Below are positions 1-8,143 of a stretch of 64,000 nt of DNA, piece after piece. The notes beneath the pieces are model-generated. The model made no database searches. It was not told where the DNA came from and saw only the letters and a list, made by a program, of their open reading frames with translations. The number at the start of each line of letters is the position of its first letter. The stretch's first letter is position 1. Source of the DNA: Aquabacterium sp029268225 (lineage in GTDB: Bacteria; Pseudomonadota; Gammaproteobacteria; Burkholderiales; Burkholderiaceae_C); contig NZ_JBBEYB010000004.1 of the NCBI RefSeq assembly GCF_037482285.1, positions 186,001 through 250,000 of the forward strand, in the 5' to 3' direction. Position numbers and translations under genes: made by a program.

Positions 1-1368
1 TACCTGATCGAAGCCGGTCTGGCCTATGTGGACGAGCAGACGCCCGAAGAGATGCGCGCCAACCGCGGCGACTTCGCCACGCCCGGCAAGGACAGCCCCT
101 TCCGCAGCCGCACGCCGGCCGAGAACCTGGCGCGCTTCCGGGAGATGCGCGACGGTCAGCATGCCGACGGCAGCATGGTCTTGCGCGCCAAGATCGACAT
201 GGCCTCGCCCAACATCAACCTGCGCGACCCGGCCATCTACCGCATCCGCCGTGCGACCCACCACAACACGGGCGACAAGTGGTGCATCTACCCGATGTAC
301 ACCTTCGCGCACCCCATCGAGGACGCGCTCGAGCAGATCACCCACTCCATCTGCACGCTCGAATTCGAAGACCAGCGCCCGTTCTACGACTGGTTGCTAG
401 CTCGTCTGGCCGAAGGCGGCCTGCTGCAGCAACCCACACCGCACCAGTACGAGTTCGCCCGCCTGAACCTCACCTACGTCATCACCAGCAAGCGCAAACT
501 CAAGCAACTGGTGGACGAGGGCACCGTGAGCGGCTGGGATGACCCGCGCATGCCGACCATCGTGGGTCTGCGCCGTCGCGGCTACACGCCCGAGGCGCTG
601 CAGCTGTTTGCCGAGCGCATCGGCGTGACCAAGTCCGACAGCTGGATCGACTACAGCACGCTGGACATCGCGCTGCGTGACGACCTGGAGAACAAGGCGC
701 ACCGTGGCATGGTCGTGCTCGACCCGGTCAAGCTGACCCTGAGCAACTGGGACGAGGTGATGGGTGCCGGTCACCTGGAGCCTTGCACCTTGCCCGCGCT
801 GCCGCACCCGCCCGAAGGCCAGGCAGCGCCGCCCCGTCACTTCACGATCGGCAAGGAAGTCTGGATTGAGCGCGAGGACTTTGAAGAGGTGCCGCCCAAG
901 GGCTACAAGCGCTTGTTCCCCGGCAACAAGGTGCGACTGAAGGGCGGCTACGTCATCGAGTGCACTGGCTGCGTCAAGGACGCTGACGGCCGCGTCACCG
1001 AGGTACTGGCCACCCTGGTGCCCGACACCAAGAGCGGCACCCCGGGCGCCGACTCGGTCAAGGTCAAGGCCGCCATCACCTGGGTGGGCGTGGCCGATGG
1101 GGTCGCTGCCGAAGTGCGCATCTACGACCGCCTGTTCACCGATCCGCAACCCGACGCCGGTGGCAAGGACTTCCTGGCCGCCCTGAACCCGGACAGCAAG
1201 AAGGTGGTCACGGCCTATGTCGAGCCTTCGCTGGCTGCGGCGCTGCCCGATCAGAAGTTCCAGTTCGAGCGCTTCGGCTATTTCGTGGCCGATCGCCTGG
1301 ACCACCAGCCCGGCAAGCCCGTGTTCAACAAGATCACGGGCCTGAAGGACGGCAACTGGGCCAAGTGA
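1..1368 (+). CDS. glnS: Glutaminyl-tRNA synthetase, C-terminal part (5' truncated by window)
   Basis: The frame is open from base 1, so the gene starts outside the window; 455 residues are visible and roughly the first 120-150, including the HIGH motif, are missing. The enzyme charges tRNA-Gln with glutamine in the cytoplasm. The visible part contains the class I catalytic core. Its KMSKS-equivalent loop is TSKRK (visible residues about 162-166), the same position as MSKRK in E. coli GlnRS. The C-terminal half is the two-barrel anticodon-binding region. The block around RRRGYTPEALQLFAERIGV is typical of GlnRS rather than bacterial GluRS. An intrinsic terminator follows 20 bases after the stop. 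No frameshift is seen. Confidence 0.96.
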   Translation, partial: YLIEAGLAYVDEQTPEEMRANRGDFATPGKDSPFRSRTPAENLARFREMRDGQHADGSMVLRAKIDMASPNINLRDPAIYRIRRATHHNTGDKWCIYPMYTFAHPIEDALEQITHSICTLEFEDQRPFYDWLLARLAEGGLLQQPTPHQYEFARLNLTYVITSKRKLKQLVDEGTVSGWDDPRMPTIVGLRRRGYTPEALQLFAERIGVTKSDSWIDYSTLDIALRDDLENKAHRGMVVLDPVKLTLSNWDEVMGAGHLEPCTLPALPHPPEGQAAPPRHFTIGKEVWIEREDFEEVPPKGYKRLFPGNKVRLKGGYVIECTGCVKDADGRVTEVLATLVPDTKSGTPGADSVKVKAAITWVGVADGVAAEVRIYDRLFTDPQPDAGGKDFLAALNPDSKKVVTAYVEPSLAAALPDQKFQFERFGYFVADRLDHQPGKPVFNKITGLKDGNWAK

Positions 1369-1387
1369 TCACAGTTTGACACCATTC

Positions 1388-1409
1388 AAAGGGGCTTCGG
1401 CCCCTTTTT
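1388..1409 (+). terminator. Intrinsic terminator after glnS
   Basis: AAAGGGGC, a TTCG tetraloop and GCCCC followed by five T residues form a compact GC-rich hairpin. It ends glnS transcription. The next start codon (1415) lies only 5 bases beyond the T-run, so the downstream gene must have a promoter overlapping this region or rely on read-through. Confidence 0.88.
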
Positions 1410-1414
1410 GCATC

Positions 1415-2071
1415 ATGAACAAAACAGGCAAGGTGATCCGCTGGGAGGCAGGCCGGGGCTTCGGTTTCATCGAAGGCACGGCTGACACGCAAGATGTGTT
1501 CTTCCATGTGAAGGACGTGCAGCGAGGTTGGACGCCGCAGGTGGGGCAGGTTGTGCGCTATGAGCTGGTCCATGTGGGCGGCAAGGGGCCGCGTGCGGTG
1601 GCCGTGCAGGGGCTTGCGCCCCGCTCGACAGGGCGGGTGCCTGCTTCCAACCATGCGCCCATGCGTGGCCGTGCGCGCGCGGCGTCCCCTGCGTCCGCAC
1701 CACGCGACCCCTGGCTGAGGCCGATCCTGTGGGCCGCGCTGTTGTGGGCTGCCGTGCTGGGCTGGGCCAGCGCGACCCAGCGTTTGCCGGCCTGGGTCGT
1801 TCCGGCCTGGTTGGGGCTCAATGTCTGGACCTTTGTCGTGTATTGGCGCGACAAATGGGCGGCGCAGCGCGGCCAATGGCGCACCCCGGAGAACAGCCTG
1901 CACCTGTGGAGCTTGCTGGGTGGTTGGCCCGGGGCGCGGATCGCCCAGCAGATCCTGCGTCACAAATCACGCAAGGAGGCGTTTCAGACCACCTATTGGG
2001 CCACGCTGGTGGTTCACGTGGTGGCGGTGGGTGGCCTGCTGTTCGGCCAAGCTCAGGGCCTGTTGCCCTGA
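1415..2071 (+). CDS. Cold-shock domain / DUF1294 membrane protein
   Basis: This is a 218-residue fusion. Residues 1-65 are a cold-shock (OB-fold) domain with an RNP1-like GRGFGFI (14-20) and an RNP2-like VFFHVKD (28-34), so nucleic-acid binding is expected. A basic linker follows. The C-terminal half has three hydrophobic segments and the DUF1294 signature (FVVYWRDKWAAQ, then a GGWPGA-like stretch). Such CSD-DUF1294 fusions are common in proteobacteria, but their role is unknown. An earlier in-frame ATG at 1376 is rejected because its codons run through the glnS terminator. The stop abuts the stop of the convergent HxlR gene with no gap. Confidence 0.88.
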   Translation: MNKTGKVIRWEAGRGFGFIEGTADTQDVFFHVKDVQRGWTPQVGQVVRYELVHVGGKGPRAVAVQGLAPRSTGRVPASNHAPMRGRARAASPASAPRDPWLRPILWAALLWAAVLGWASATQRLPAWVVPAWLGLNVWTFVVYWRDKWAAQRGQWRTPENSLHLWSLLGGWPGARIAQQILRHKSRKEAFQTTYWATLVVHVVAVGGLLFGQAQGLLP

Positions 2072-2614
2072 TCACGTACCCGGGGCTGGCTCGGCCGGCA
2101 TCGGCCGTCCTTGCGCCAGCTCCTGCGCCCTGAGATCGCTCAGCCGTGCACGATCCGCGTCGGAGGCACCCGGGCCGGCAACCACCGCAACGTCCCGCGG
2201 GCGCAGAGGCTGGTCGGTGACGGCTGAGCGCGCGGTCAGGGGCGCGATCGGCATGCCGGTGGCGCGCTCCACTAACTGGATGGGTGGTCCTCCCGGTGCG
2301 GCTGCATGCCTGTCACCCCATTGGGCCAGGGCCACGATGACCGGGTGCAGATCGCGGCCCTTGTCCGTCAGGCGGTAGGCCAGGGCCTTGCCGCTCTGGC
2401 TGGTGGCCGTCACCTGCAGGATGCCGCCCTCGACCAGCCGACTCAGGCGCTGGCTCAGCACATTGGGCGCGATGCCCAGGCGCGCTTCGAACTCGCCAAA
2501 ACGCTGGCAGCCCAGGAAGGCTTCCCGAACGATCAGCAAGGTCCACCACTCGCCGATCAGGTCGAGCGCGCGGGCAATCGAGCAGTTCATGTCGGCAAAG
2601 GAGGTGCGACGCAT
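2072..2614 (-). CDS. HxlR-family transcriptional regulator
   Basis: This 180-residue protein has a winged-helix HxlR domain at about residues 5-100. It shows the early cysteine (MNCSIARAL), the GEWWTLLIVREAF helix and the FGEFEARLGIAPNVLSQRL recognition region. HxlR proteins are usually dimeric repressors or activators of an adjacent gene. An alpha/beta hydrolase is divergently transcribed 82 bases away, and two near-identical 19-bp palindromic sites lie between them, so this hydrolase is the probable target. The start at 2614 (MRRTSFADMN) matches the family; the longer open frame to 2785 runs into the hydrolase gene and the operators. The C-terminal 70 residues are less conserved. Confidence 0.88.
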   Translation of the reverse strand: MRRTSFADMNCSIARALDLIGEWWTLLIVREAFLGCQRFGEFEARLGIAPNVLSQRLSRLVEGGILQVTATSQSGKALAYRLTDKGRDLHPVIVALAQWGDRHAAAPGGPPIQLVERATGMPIAPLTARSAVTDQPLRPRDVAVVAGPGASDADRARLSDLRAQELAQGRPMPAEPAPGT

Positions 2615-2624
2615 GGATTCGATT

Positions 2625-2643
2625 CTACTTGCTTGATGCAAGT
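2625..2643. promoter_or_regulatory. Candidate HxlR operator, copy 1
   Basis: CTACTTGCTTGATGCAAGT is a partial palindrome (ACTTG...CAAGT). It is repeated 39 bp away with 17 of 19 bases identical. It lies 11 bp upstream of the regulator's start codon, which suits autoregulation. Confidence 0.62.
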
Positions 2644-2663
2644 TGGTGGTGTTAATCTCTGAT

Positions 2664-2682
2664 CTACTTCTTTGATGCAAGT
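2664..2682. promoter_or_regulatory. Candidate HxlR operator, copy 2
   Basis: CTACTTCTTTGATGCAAGT is the second copy, in the same orientation as the first, and continues into AG so that CTACTT pairs with AAGTAG. It ends 14 bp before the hydrolase start codon, so a bound regulator would overlap the hydrolase promoter or ribosome-binding region. Confidence 0.62.
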
Positions 2683-2696
2683 AGATGAGGTGTGCC

Positions 2697-3470
2697 ATGT
2701 CCGAAGTCGCGTTGTTCATCCATTCCACGGCCACGGGGCCATTCATGTGGCGCCCCTTGTTGGTGGACCTGCCCGAGGGCATCACGCCGCTGACGCCGGT
2801 GAACCGGGGCTACACCCCGCAGGACCTGCTGCCGCGCGGCTCGGCCTTCTCGGTGCACGATGAAGTGGCCCACCTGAAGGCCCAGATTCAGCCGGGCACC
2901 ACCGGCATTCACCTGGGCGGGCATTCGTATGGCGGCTTTGCGGCCTTGACGCTGGCGCGGGAATGCGGCCTGCCCGTGCGTTCCTTGTGGCTGTACGAGC
3001 CCGTGCTGTTCGGGGCCTTGCGTCAAGAGCCCGAGCGGCTGAGCGCCGAAGCGGCCGCACAGGTCGCCGAGCTGTACGGGGCCAACTCGATGCTGGACGA
3101 GACCGAGGGGGGCACGGAGGCCTGGATCGAGCGTTTCATCGACTACTGGAATCACCCTGGCATGTGGGCCAGCATGCCTGAAAAGGCGAAGGCCATGACC
3201 CGTCCCGTGGCCTGGAAGATGTTCCGCGAGGTGTGCAGTGTCTCGACCGAGCCGCAGGCTTTCTCTCACTACCAGTTGGATGTACCCATGACCCTGGTGC
3301 GCGGTGCACACACCACGCCGCCTGCGCACGACATGGTGAGCCGGCTGGCCGAGGTCAATCCGCACGCCGTGGTCGAGACCGTTGTGGGCTTGGGGCACAT
3401 GGGGCTGTTGGCAGACCCCGCTGCGGTTCAGCCCAGCCTGGCACGCCACTGGGCCCGTGCCTGCGCCTGA
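2697..3470 (+). CDS. Alpha/beta-fold hydrolase
   Basis: This 257-residue soluble hydrolase has the nucleophile elbow GGHSYGG (Ser77), a C-terminal catalytic histidine in GLGHMG (about residue 234) and an FIHSTATG segment near the oxyanion hole. Its length and layout fit esterases or thioesterases of the alpha/beta fold. The substrate cannot be read from sequence. ATG 2697 is preferred over 2685 because GAGGTG lies 5 bases upstream. It is divergent from, and probably controlled by, the HxlR regulator, so expression is likely induced by a small molecule that the hydrolase acts on. Confidence 0.82.
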   Translation: MSEVALFIHSTATGPFMWRPLLVDLPEGITPLTPVNRGYTPQDLLPRGSAFSVHDEVAHLKAQIQPGTTGIHLGGHSYGGFAALTLARECGLPVRSLWLYEPVLFGALRQEPERLSAEAAAQVAELYGANSMLDETEGGTEAWIERFIDYWNHPGMWASMPEKAKAMTRPVAWKMFREVCSVSTEPQAFSHYQLDVPMTLVRGAHTTPPAHDMVSRLAEVNPHAVVETVVGLGHMGLLADPAAVQPSLARHWARACA

Positions 3471-3524
3471 TGCGCTCAGGTGCCACCCCGTGCATGGGGT
3501 GACGGACGATCGCGCTGGGCGACA

Positions 3525-3962
3525 ATGCTCGGCATGCCCCCGCCGAAGCCTGCCCTGTCACCTGATCGCCTGTCGGCCCGCGTGCGACTGAAGCGCGCCT
3601 TGCTGGTCGGGGCAGGACTGCTCTCGCTGTTGCTGGGTGTGCTGGGCGCCGTGCTGCCGGGCCTGCCCACCACCCCCTTTGTCTTGTTGGCCGCGGCGTG
3701 TTTTGCCAAGGCCTCGCCCCGCTTGCATCGGTGGCTGGTGCAGCACCGCTGGCTGGGCCCGATGGTGCGCGATTGGGAGGCGAACCACAGTTTGCCGCTG
3801 CGCATCAAGTGGCTGGCGTCAGGGATGATGGCCTTGATGGTGGGCGTGTCGGCCTGGCAGTTGGCCGAGCGGCCTGTGGTGCAGGCGGCCGTGCTGATGG
3901 CGGGCTTGGTTGGTTGCATCGTGGTGTGGCGCATCCCGACACGACCTGTCCGACAGCCTTGA
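3525..3962 (+). CDS. DUF454 (YbaN-like) inner-membrane protein
   Basis: This short hydrophobic protein of about 145 residues has the DUF454 signature LGAVLPGLPTTPFVLLAA. A KASPRLHRWL stretch follows, then two further membrane segments. E. coli YbaN belongs to this family; its function is unknown. ATG 3525 or 3534 is the likely start; the open frame from 3480 would add an unrelated basic leader. The gene stands alone. Confidence 0.82.
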   Translation: MLGMPPPKPALSPDRLSARVRLKRALLVGAGLLSLLLGVLGAVLPGLPTTPFVLLAAACFAKASPRLHRWLVQHRWLGPMVRDWEANHSLPLRIKWLASGMMALMVGVSAWQLAERPVVQAAVLMAGLVGCIVVWRIPTRPVRQP

Positions 3963-4079
3963 GCACTGCGGGTCTTCCAGCAGGGGTGTATCCCCCATTT
4001 GGGTGGGGTGTGAGGGAAAAACCGGCCGAGCGGGGTTGAGAATGGCCTGACACTGCACGTCAGATTCCTCGGTCTCAGC

Positions 4080-5456
4080 ATGCCTCCTTTGACGTTCTCG
4101 GAAGGTTTCGCGATTGCCGCCGGTTTGGTGCAGTTGTTCGTTGCCGCAGTGTTCTTGCGCTTTCGTCACGGTCGCCCGGAATGGGGCCTGGGCTGGTGGG
4201 GTGCGACCTACCTCGCTGCGGGGGTGATGAACACAGGCGCCCCCGTGCTGTTGGCCGCCATGCATTCGCCGCTGGGCGATGGGCTTAAACTGGTGACCAT
4301 GGTGTTGGGCATCTCTGCGATGGGGGCGCTGGTCGCGGGCGGTCGCCTGTACACCGGGCATCCGCGCCCTGGCCCCTGGGTCTCTTTCGCCGTGACCTGG
4401 TTGTTGTACATCGGATTGATTGCGGCCCGCCCCTTGTGGCCGGGTCATGAGAACCTCATGGCCAATGCGCTGACGGCCGCCATCTTTGCCTACCTGGGCT
4501 ACCTCAGCATCGGTGCGATGCGGCGTGAGCCCGGTGCCGGTCACGGCATTGCCGCCGCGATGTTGGGGCTGTACATCCCGATGGTGGCCGGGGCAGCAGC
4601 CCTGGGGTTGAACCAGGTGGAGATGCGGTACTGGTCGGCCGTTCCGTTTGCCCTGGCCGGTTTGGGCGTGATGTCGGGCACCATGGGGCGCATGCGGGCG
4701 CATCTGCGTGACCTCAACGAGTCGCTGGAGCAGCGTGTGCTGGAGCGCACGCGCGAGTTGCGCGACATCATCGCCTCCCTGGAGTCGTTCAACAGCATGG
4801 TGTCCCATGACCTGCGGGGGCCTTTGGGCGGCATGTCCGGTCTGTCTGCGGTGGCCTTGTCTGCGTTGGCAGAGGGCGATGTTCCCCGTGCGCAGCGCTT
4901 GTTCGAGGCCGTTCAGAAGCAGTCTGCCAATTTGTCCGATCTGGTGTCGGACCTGCTGGCATTGGCGCGGGTTTCTCACGTCGAGTTGCGCCGTCAGACC
5001 GTGGCGTTGGAGTCCCTGGTCGAGGAGTCGGTTCAGCAGTTGGAGTTGTCGCACGGTGAAGGCCATGCCCGCCCAGTGCAAGTGGCCCCGTTGCCGGTGG
5101 TGCAGGGGGACAAGGCTTTGTTGCGTCAGGCCTTGATCAACTTGCTGGGCAACGCCTTGAAGTTTTCTCGTCGCTCGGCACAACCGCAGGTGCGGGTGTG
5201 GGCCGAGACCCATGATGGGGGCGTGAAGGTGACTGTGCAGGACAACGGTGTCGGCTTTGATGCGGCACGCCGTGCAGATTTGTTCGCACCGTTCAAGCGT
5301 TTGCATGAAGACCGCGACTTCGAGGGCACGGGACTGGGTCTGACGCTGGTGCAGCGCATTGTGGAGCGACATGGTGGCCGGGTCGGGGCCGAAAGCCAGG
5401 TAGGCCAGGGTGCCACGTTCTGGTTCTGGCTGCCGGCTACCGAATCGGCCATCTGA
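4080..5456 (+). CDS. Membrane sensor histidine kinase (orphan)
   Basis: This 458-residue protein has about six to seven hydrophobic segments in residues 10-200 forming an integral-membrane sensor. A coiled-coil linker (LNESLEQRVLERTRELRDI) follows, then a HisKA domain with phospho-acceptor His243 in SHDLRGPL. The HATPase domain carries an N box (INLLGNALKFS), a G1 box (DNGVGFD) and a G2 box (GTGLGLTLV). All catalytic motifs are intact. No response-regulator gene is adjacent, so the partner is encoded elsewhere. The family resembles phytochrome-type HisKA kinases. The 118 bases upstream hold a small CTGAC-N7-GTCAG repeat (4047-4063) but no convincing promoter. Confidence 0.86.
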   Translation: MPPLTFSEGFAIAAGLVQLFVAAVFLRFRHGRPEWGLGWWGATYLAAGVMNTGAPVLLAAMHSPLGDGLKLVTMVLGISAMGALVAGGRLYTGHPRPGPWVSFAVTWLLYIGLIAARPLWPGHENLMANALTAAIFAYLGYLSIGAMRREPGAGHGIAAAMLGLYIPMVAGAAALGLNQVEMRYWSAVPFALAGLGVMSGTMGRMRAHLRDLNESLEQRVLERTRELRDIIASLESFNSMVSHDLRGPLGGMSGLSAVALSALAEGDVPRAQRLFEAVQKQSANLSDLVSDLLALARVSHVELRRQTVALESLVEESVQQLELSHGEGHARPVQVAPLPVVQGDKALLRQALINLLGNALKFSRRSAQPQVRVWAETHDGGVKVTVQDNGVGFDAARRADLFAPFKRLHEDRDFEGTGLGLTLVQRIVERHGGRVGAESQVGQGATFWFWLPATESAI

Positions 5457-5510
5457 CGGACGGCACCCCGCGGCGCCACGGTCTGTACGCGCGCGGCGGT
5501 GATTTGAGGT

Positions 5511-5538
5511 TGTCAGGGCACCTCGGCGTACCCTGACA
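5511..5538. terminator. Stem-loop between convergent genes
   Basis: TGTCAGGG, a 12-base loop and CCCTGACA form a perfect 8-bp inverted repeat between the ends of two convergent genes. There is no T-run on either strand. It is therefore at best a 3'-end stabilising or Rho-assisted structure rather than a classical intrinsic terminator. Confidence 0.42.
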
Positions 5539-5550
5539 TGGTTGGGCGCT

Positions 5551-7056
5551 TCAGGCTTCCTCGTTCGACGCGCTGGCCTTGCGCGCACGCGAGGCGGCCT
5601 TCTTGGCAGGCGCGCGTCGGGCCTTTTTGGCTGCAGGTGCTGCCTTGGGGGGGGCTGCGGTGTCAGGGGCTTCGGCACGTGCGGCAGATGCATCGGTTAC
5701 CACCGGTGCTGGCTCAGGCGCCGCGGCGCTCGGGGCTTCGGCTGTGGCCGCATCAGCTTTGCTGCGACGCGTCGTCGTGCCGCCACGTCCACCACGACTG
5801 CGACGACGTGCCTCTCCCGTTTCTGTGGCGCTGGGCGCTTGTTCGGGCGTGCTCAAGGCCGGTTCTGCTGCTTGATGGGCCTCCTGAGCCGGTGCCGATG
5901 AGGAGGCCGCAGGCGTCGCAGCCTGAGGGGTCTCCTGGGCCGGTGTCGGTGCAGGTGCCGACTCGCGTGATGCGTTCCGTGCGCCGTCCACCGCTTCGCC
6001 GCGTTCACGGTCCCGGTCACGGCCGCGTCCCCGACGGCGTCCGCGGCCTTCACCCTCACGCGTGCCGGTGCGGCTGGCTTCGCCGCGCGGCTCGCGCTCC
6101 GCGACGATGGACTCTTGTGCGGGGGCGCTGCCCTCATCGCTGGTGTCGGTGGACGCCACCAACTCGGCATGGCCGTTCTCTGCCAGATCCTCGGCGAGGG
6201 CTTCGGGGCTCACGGCCTCGGGCAAGGCGACCAAGCCGGTGCCGCGGAACACGAAGGCGCTCGACTTCTCATCGCGACCAAACTCCAGCAGGCCGCGGGC
6301 CTTGGCCTCTTCCAGCAGATTGCCGAAGGTGCGGAAGCCGTAGTAGTTCTCGTTGAAACCCGGGTTGCGGCGCTTGATGGCCTCCTTGAGCACCGAGGCC
6401 CAGATCTTGCCGCCTTCGTCGCGGTCGGTGACCAGGGCTTCGTAGGTTTCCAGCGCCATTTCCACCGCCTTGGTGCGGCGGGCGTCGAGCTCGGCGCGGC
6501 GGCGTTGCTCTTCCTCGGGCGTGCGCTTGACGGCGGGCTGGTTGTTACGCGTGTTGCGACGTGCGTCCACGCGGGCGCTCTCACGCACCAGGTCGTCGTA
6601 GAAGATGAACTCGTCGCAGTTGGCCGTCAGCAGGTCGGAGGTGGACTGCTTGACGCCCACGCCGATCACGTACTTGGCGTTCTCGCGCAGCTTGGACACC
6701 AGCGGCGAGAAGTCCGAGTCACCGGAGATGATGACGAAGGTGTTGACGTGCGACTTGGTGTAGCAGAGGTCGAGTGCGTCCACCACCAGGCGGATGTCGG
6801 CCGAGTTCTTGCCGGACTGGCGCACGTGCGGGATCTCGATCAGCTCGAAGTTGGCCTCGTGCATGGCGGCCTTGAAGCCCTTGTAGCGCTCCCAGTCGCA
6901 ATAGGCTTTCTTGACGACGATGCTGCCCTTGAGCAGCAGGCGCTCGAGCACGCGCTTGATGTCGAACTTGTCGTAGTTGGCATCGCGCACGCCGAGGGCG
7001 ACGTTCTCGAAGTCGCAAAACAGCGCCATGCTGATGTGTTCAGGGGTGGAAGCCAT
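5551..7056 (-). CDS. NYN-domain RNase-like protein with LOTUS domain and histone-like tail
   Basis: This 501-residue protein has three parts. Residues 8-155 are a NYN (PIN-like, LabA/DUF88) domain retaining the acidic metal-binding set: Asp15 (CDFENVALG), Asp87 (SADIRL), and Asp113 and Asp115 (SGDSDFSPLV). Residues about 195-275 form an OST-HTH/LOTUS RNA-binding domain (ASVLKEAIKRRNPGF, GFRTFGNLLEEA). Residues 290-501 are low-complexity, Ala/Glu/Arg-rich, ending in a lysine/arginine/alanine tail like histone H1. NYN proteins are predicted RNA nucleases and LOTUS domains bind RNA, so a role in RNA decay or processing is likely. The gene precedes rbgA and dusC on the same strand, all RNA-related. 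Confidence 0.88.
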   Translation of the reverse strand: MASTPEHISMALFCDFENVALGVRDANYDKFDIKRVLERLLLKGSIVVKKAYCDWERYKGFKAAMHEANFELIEIPHVRQSGKNSADIRLVVDALDLCYTKSHVNTFVIISGDSDFSPLVSKLRENAKYVIGVGVKQSTSDLLTANCDEFIFYDDLVRESARVDARRNTRNNQPAVKRTPEEEQRRRAELDARRTKAVEMALETYEALVTDRDEGGKIWASVLKEAIKRRNPGFNENYYGFRTFGNLLEEAKARGLLEFGRDEKSSAFVFRGTGLVALPEAVSPEALAEDLAENGHAELVASTDTSDEGSAPAQESIVAEREPRGEASRTGTREGEGRGRRRGRGRDRDRERGEAVDGARNASRESAPAPTPAQETPQAATPAASSSAPAQEAHQAAEPALSTPEQAPSATETGEARRRSRGGRGGTTTRRSKADAATAEAPSAAAPEPAPVVTDASAARAEAPDTAAPPKAAPAAKKARRAPAKKAASRARKASASNEEA

Positions 7057-7115
7057 GAAGGTCCTTGTGTGGGTGGATCAGGAGGTGAGCCTCTGGCAGA
7101 TCGCCAATGGAGGCC

Positions 7116-8096
7116 TCACTCCTCGTCGTCGGTTTCGTTGGATGTGTCGGCGGGCGCAGCGGTGGCCGGGCCCTTCTTCTTTTTCTGCAGGCGTGCGGCC
7201 TTCTTGCGTTGCCGTTCGGCTTCGAGCACCTGGCCCTCGGCCCACCACACCTCGAATTCCTCGGGGGTTTCCAGCGTGATACGGCCCGTGATCGAACTGC
7301 GGAAGTCGTTGAGCACGATCTCGGCGGCTTTGGTCAGGTTGACGCGGCCGCCGCTCATGACGGCACCGCGCTTGCGCCCGATGAGTTCCAGCAGCACATC
7401 GTCGTGCATGCCGGGAATGGCGCTGGCGTCGTCGAGCTTGTAGCGCGCGGCCAGCAGGTCAGGATAAGGGCCTTTGAGGCTGCGCAGCAACTCCAGCGCC
7501 ACCTCTTCCTCATCGTAGGCGTTGCGGCCCACGGCGCCGCTGGCGGCCAGGTGGTAGCCGCTGCGCTCGACCGTGATCTTGGGCCACAGCATGCCGGGCG
7601 TATCGAACAGATAGAAGTCGCTGGCGAGGTTGATGCGCTGCTCGATGCGGGTCACGCCGGCTTCGTCGCCGGTCTTGGCGGCCTTCTTGCCCACCAGGGT
7701 GTTCATCAGCGTGGACTTGCCCACGTTGGGAATGCCGCAGATCAGCACGCGCAAGGGCTTGTCCATGCCGCCGCGGTTGGGGGCCAGTTCACGGCAGGCC
7801 TTGATCAGGCGCTGGGCCGGGGCGGTGTCGCTCGCGTCCAGCGAGATGGCGCGCGTCTCGGGCTGGGCGTTGTACCAGGCCAGCCAGGCTTCGGTGCGCA
7901 CCGGGTCGGCCAGGTCCTGCTTGTTGAGCACCTTGAGCTTGCGGCGGCTACCGGTGAGTTCGGCCAGCATGGGGTTCGCGCTGGAGCCGGGCAGACGGGC
8001 GTCGAGCAACTCGATCACCACGTCGATGTCCTTCATGCGCTCGGTGATGGCTTTCTTGGTCACGTTCATGTGACCGGGGAACCATTGGATGGCCAT
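7116..8096 (-). CDS. rbgA: Ribosome biogenesis GTPase YlqF/RbgA
   Basis: This 326-residue circularly permuted GTPase has the G4 motif NKQD (58-61) preceding G1 GIPNVGKST (121-129) and G3 DTPG (165-168). The N-terminal IQWFPGHMNVTKKAI is diagnostic for YlqF/RbgA, which acts in late assembly of the large ribosomal subunit. The C-terminal region carries the ANTAR-like helical domain, then a lysine-rich tail. It lies 59 bases downstream-strand of the NYN gene start and 47 bases after dusC, in a run of minus-strand genes for RNA and ribosome functions. Confidence 0.94.
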   Translation of the reverse strand: MAIQWFPGHMNVTKKAITERMKDIDVVIELLDARLPGSSANPMLAELTGSRRKLKVLNKQDLADPVRTEAWLAWYNAQPETRAISLDASDTAPAQRLIKACRELAPNRGGMDKPLRVLICGIPNVGKSTLMNTLVGKKAAKTGDEAGVTRIEQRINLASDFYLFDTPGMLWPKITVERSGYHLAASGAVGRNAYDEEEVALELLRSLKGPYPDLLAARYKLDDASAIPGMHDDVLLELIGRKRGAVMSGGRVNLTKAAEIVLNDFRSSITGRITLETPEEFEVWWAEGQVLEAERQRKKAARLQKKKKGPATAAPADTSNETDDEE

Positions 8097-8143
8097 CGGT
8101 GTGGGGCTTTCTGCTTGTGTTCTTGTTGTGGTGCGAGGGCGCT

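Noticed and set aside
3819..5693. Long minus-strand open frame of 624 codons across the histidine kinase
   Set aside because: It is antisense to a kinase with all motifs intact and its product is low-complexity Arg/Gln/His; a shadow of high GC.
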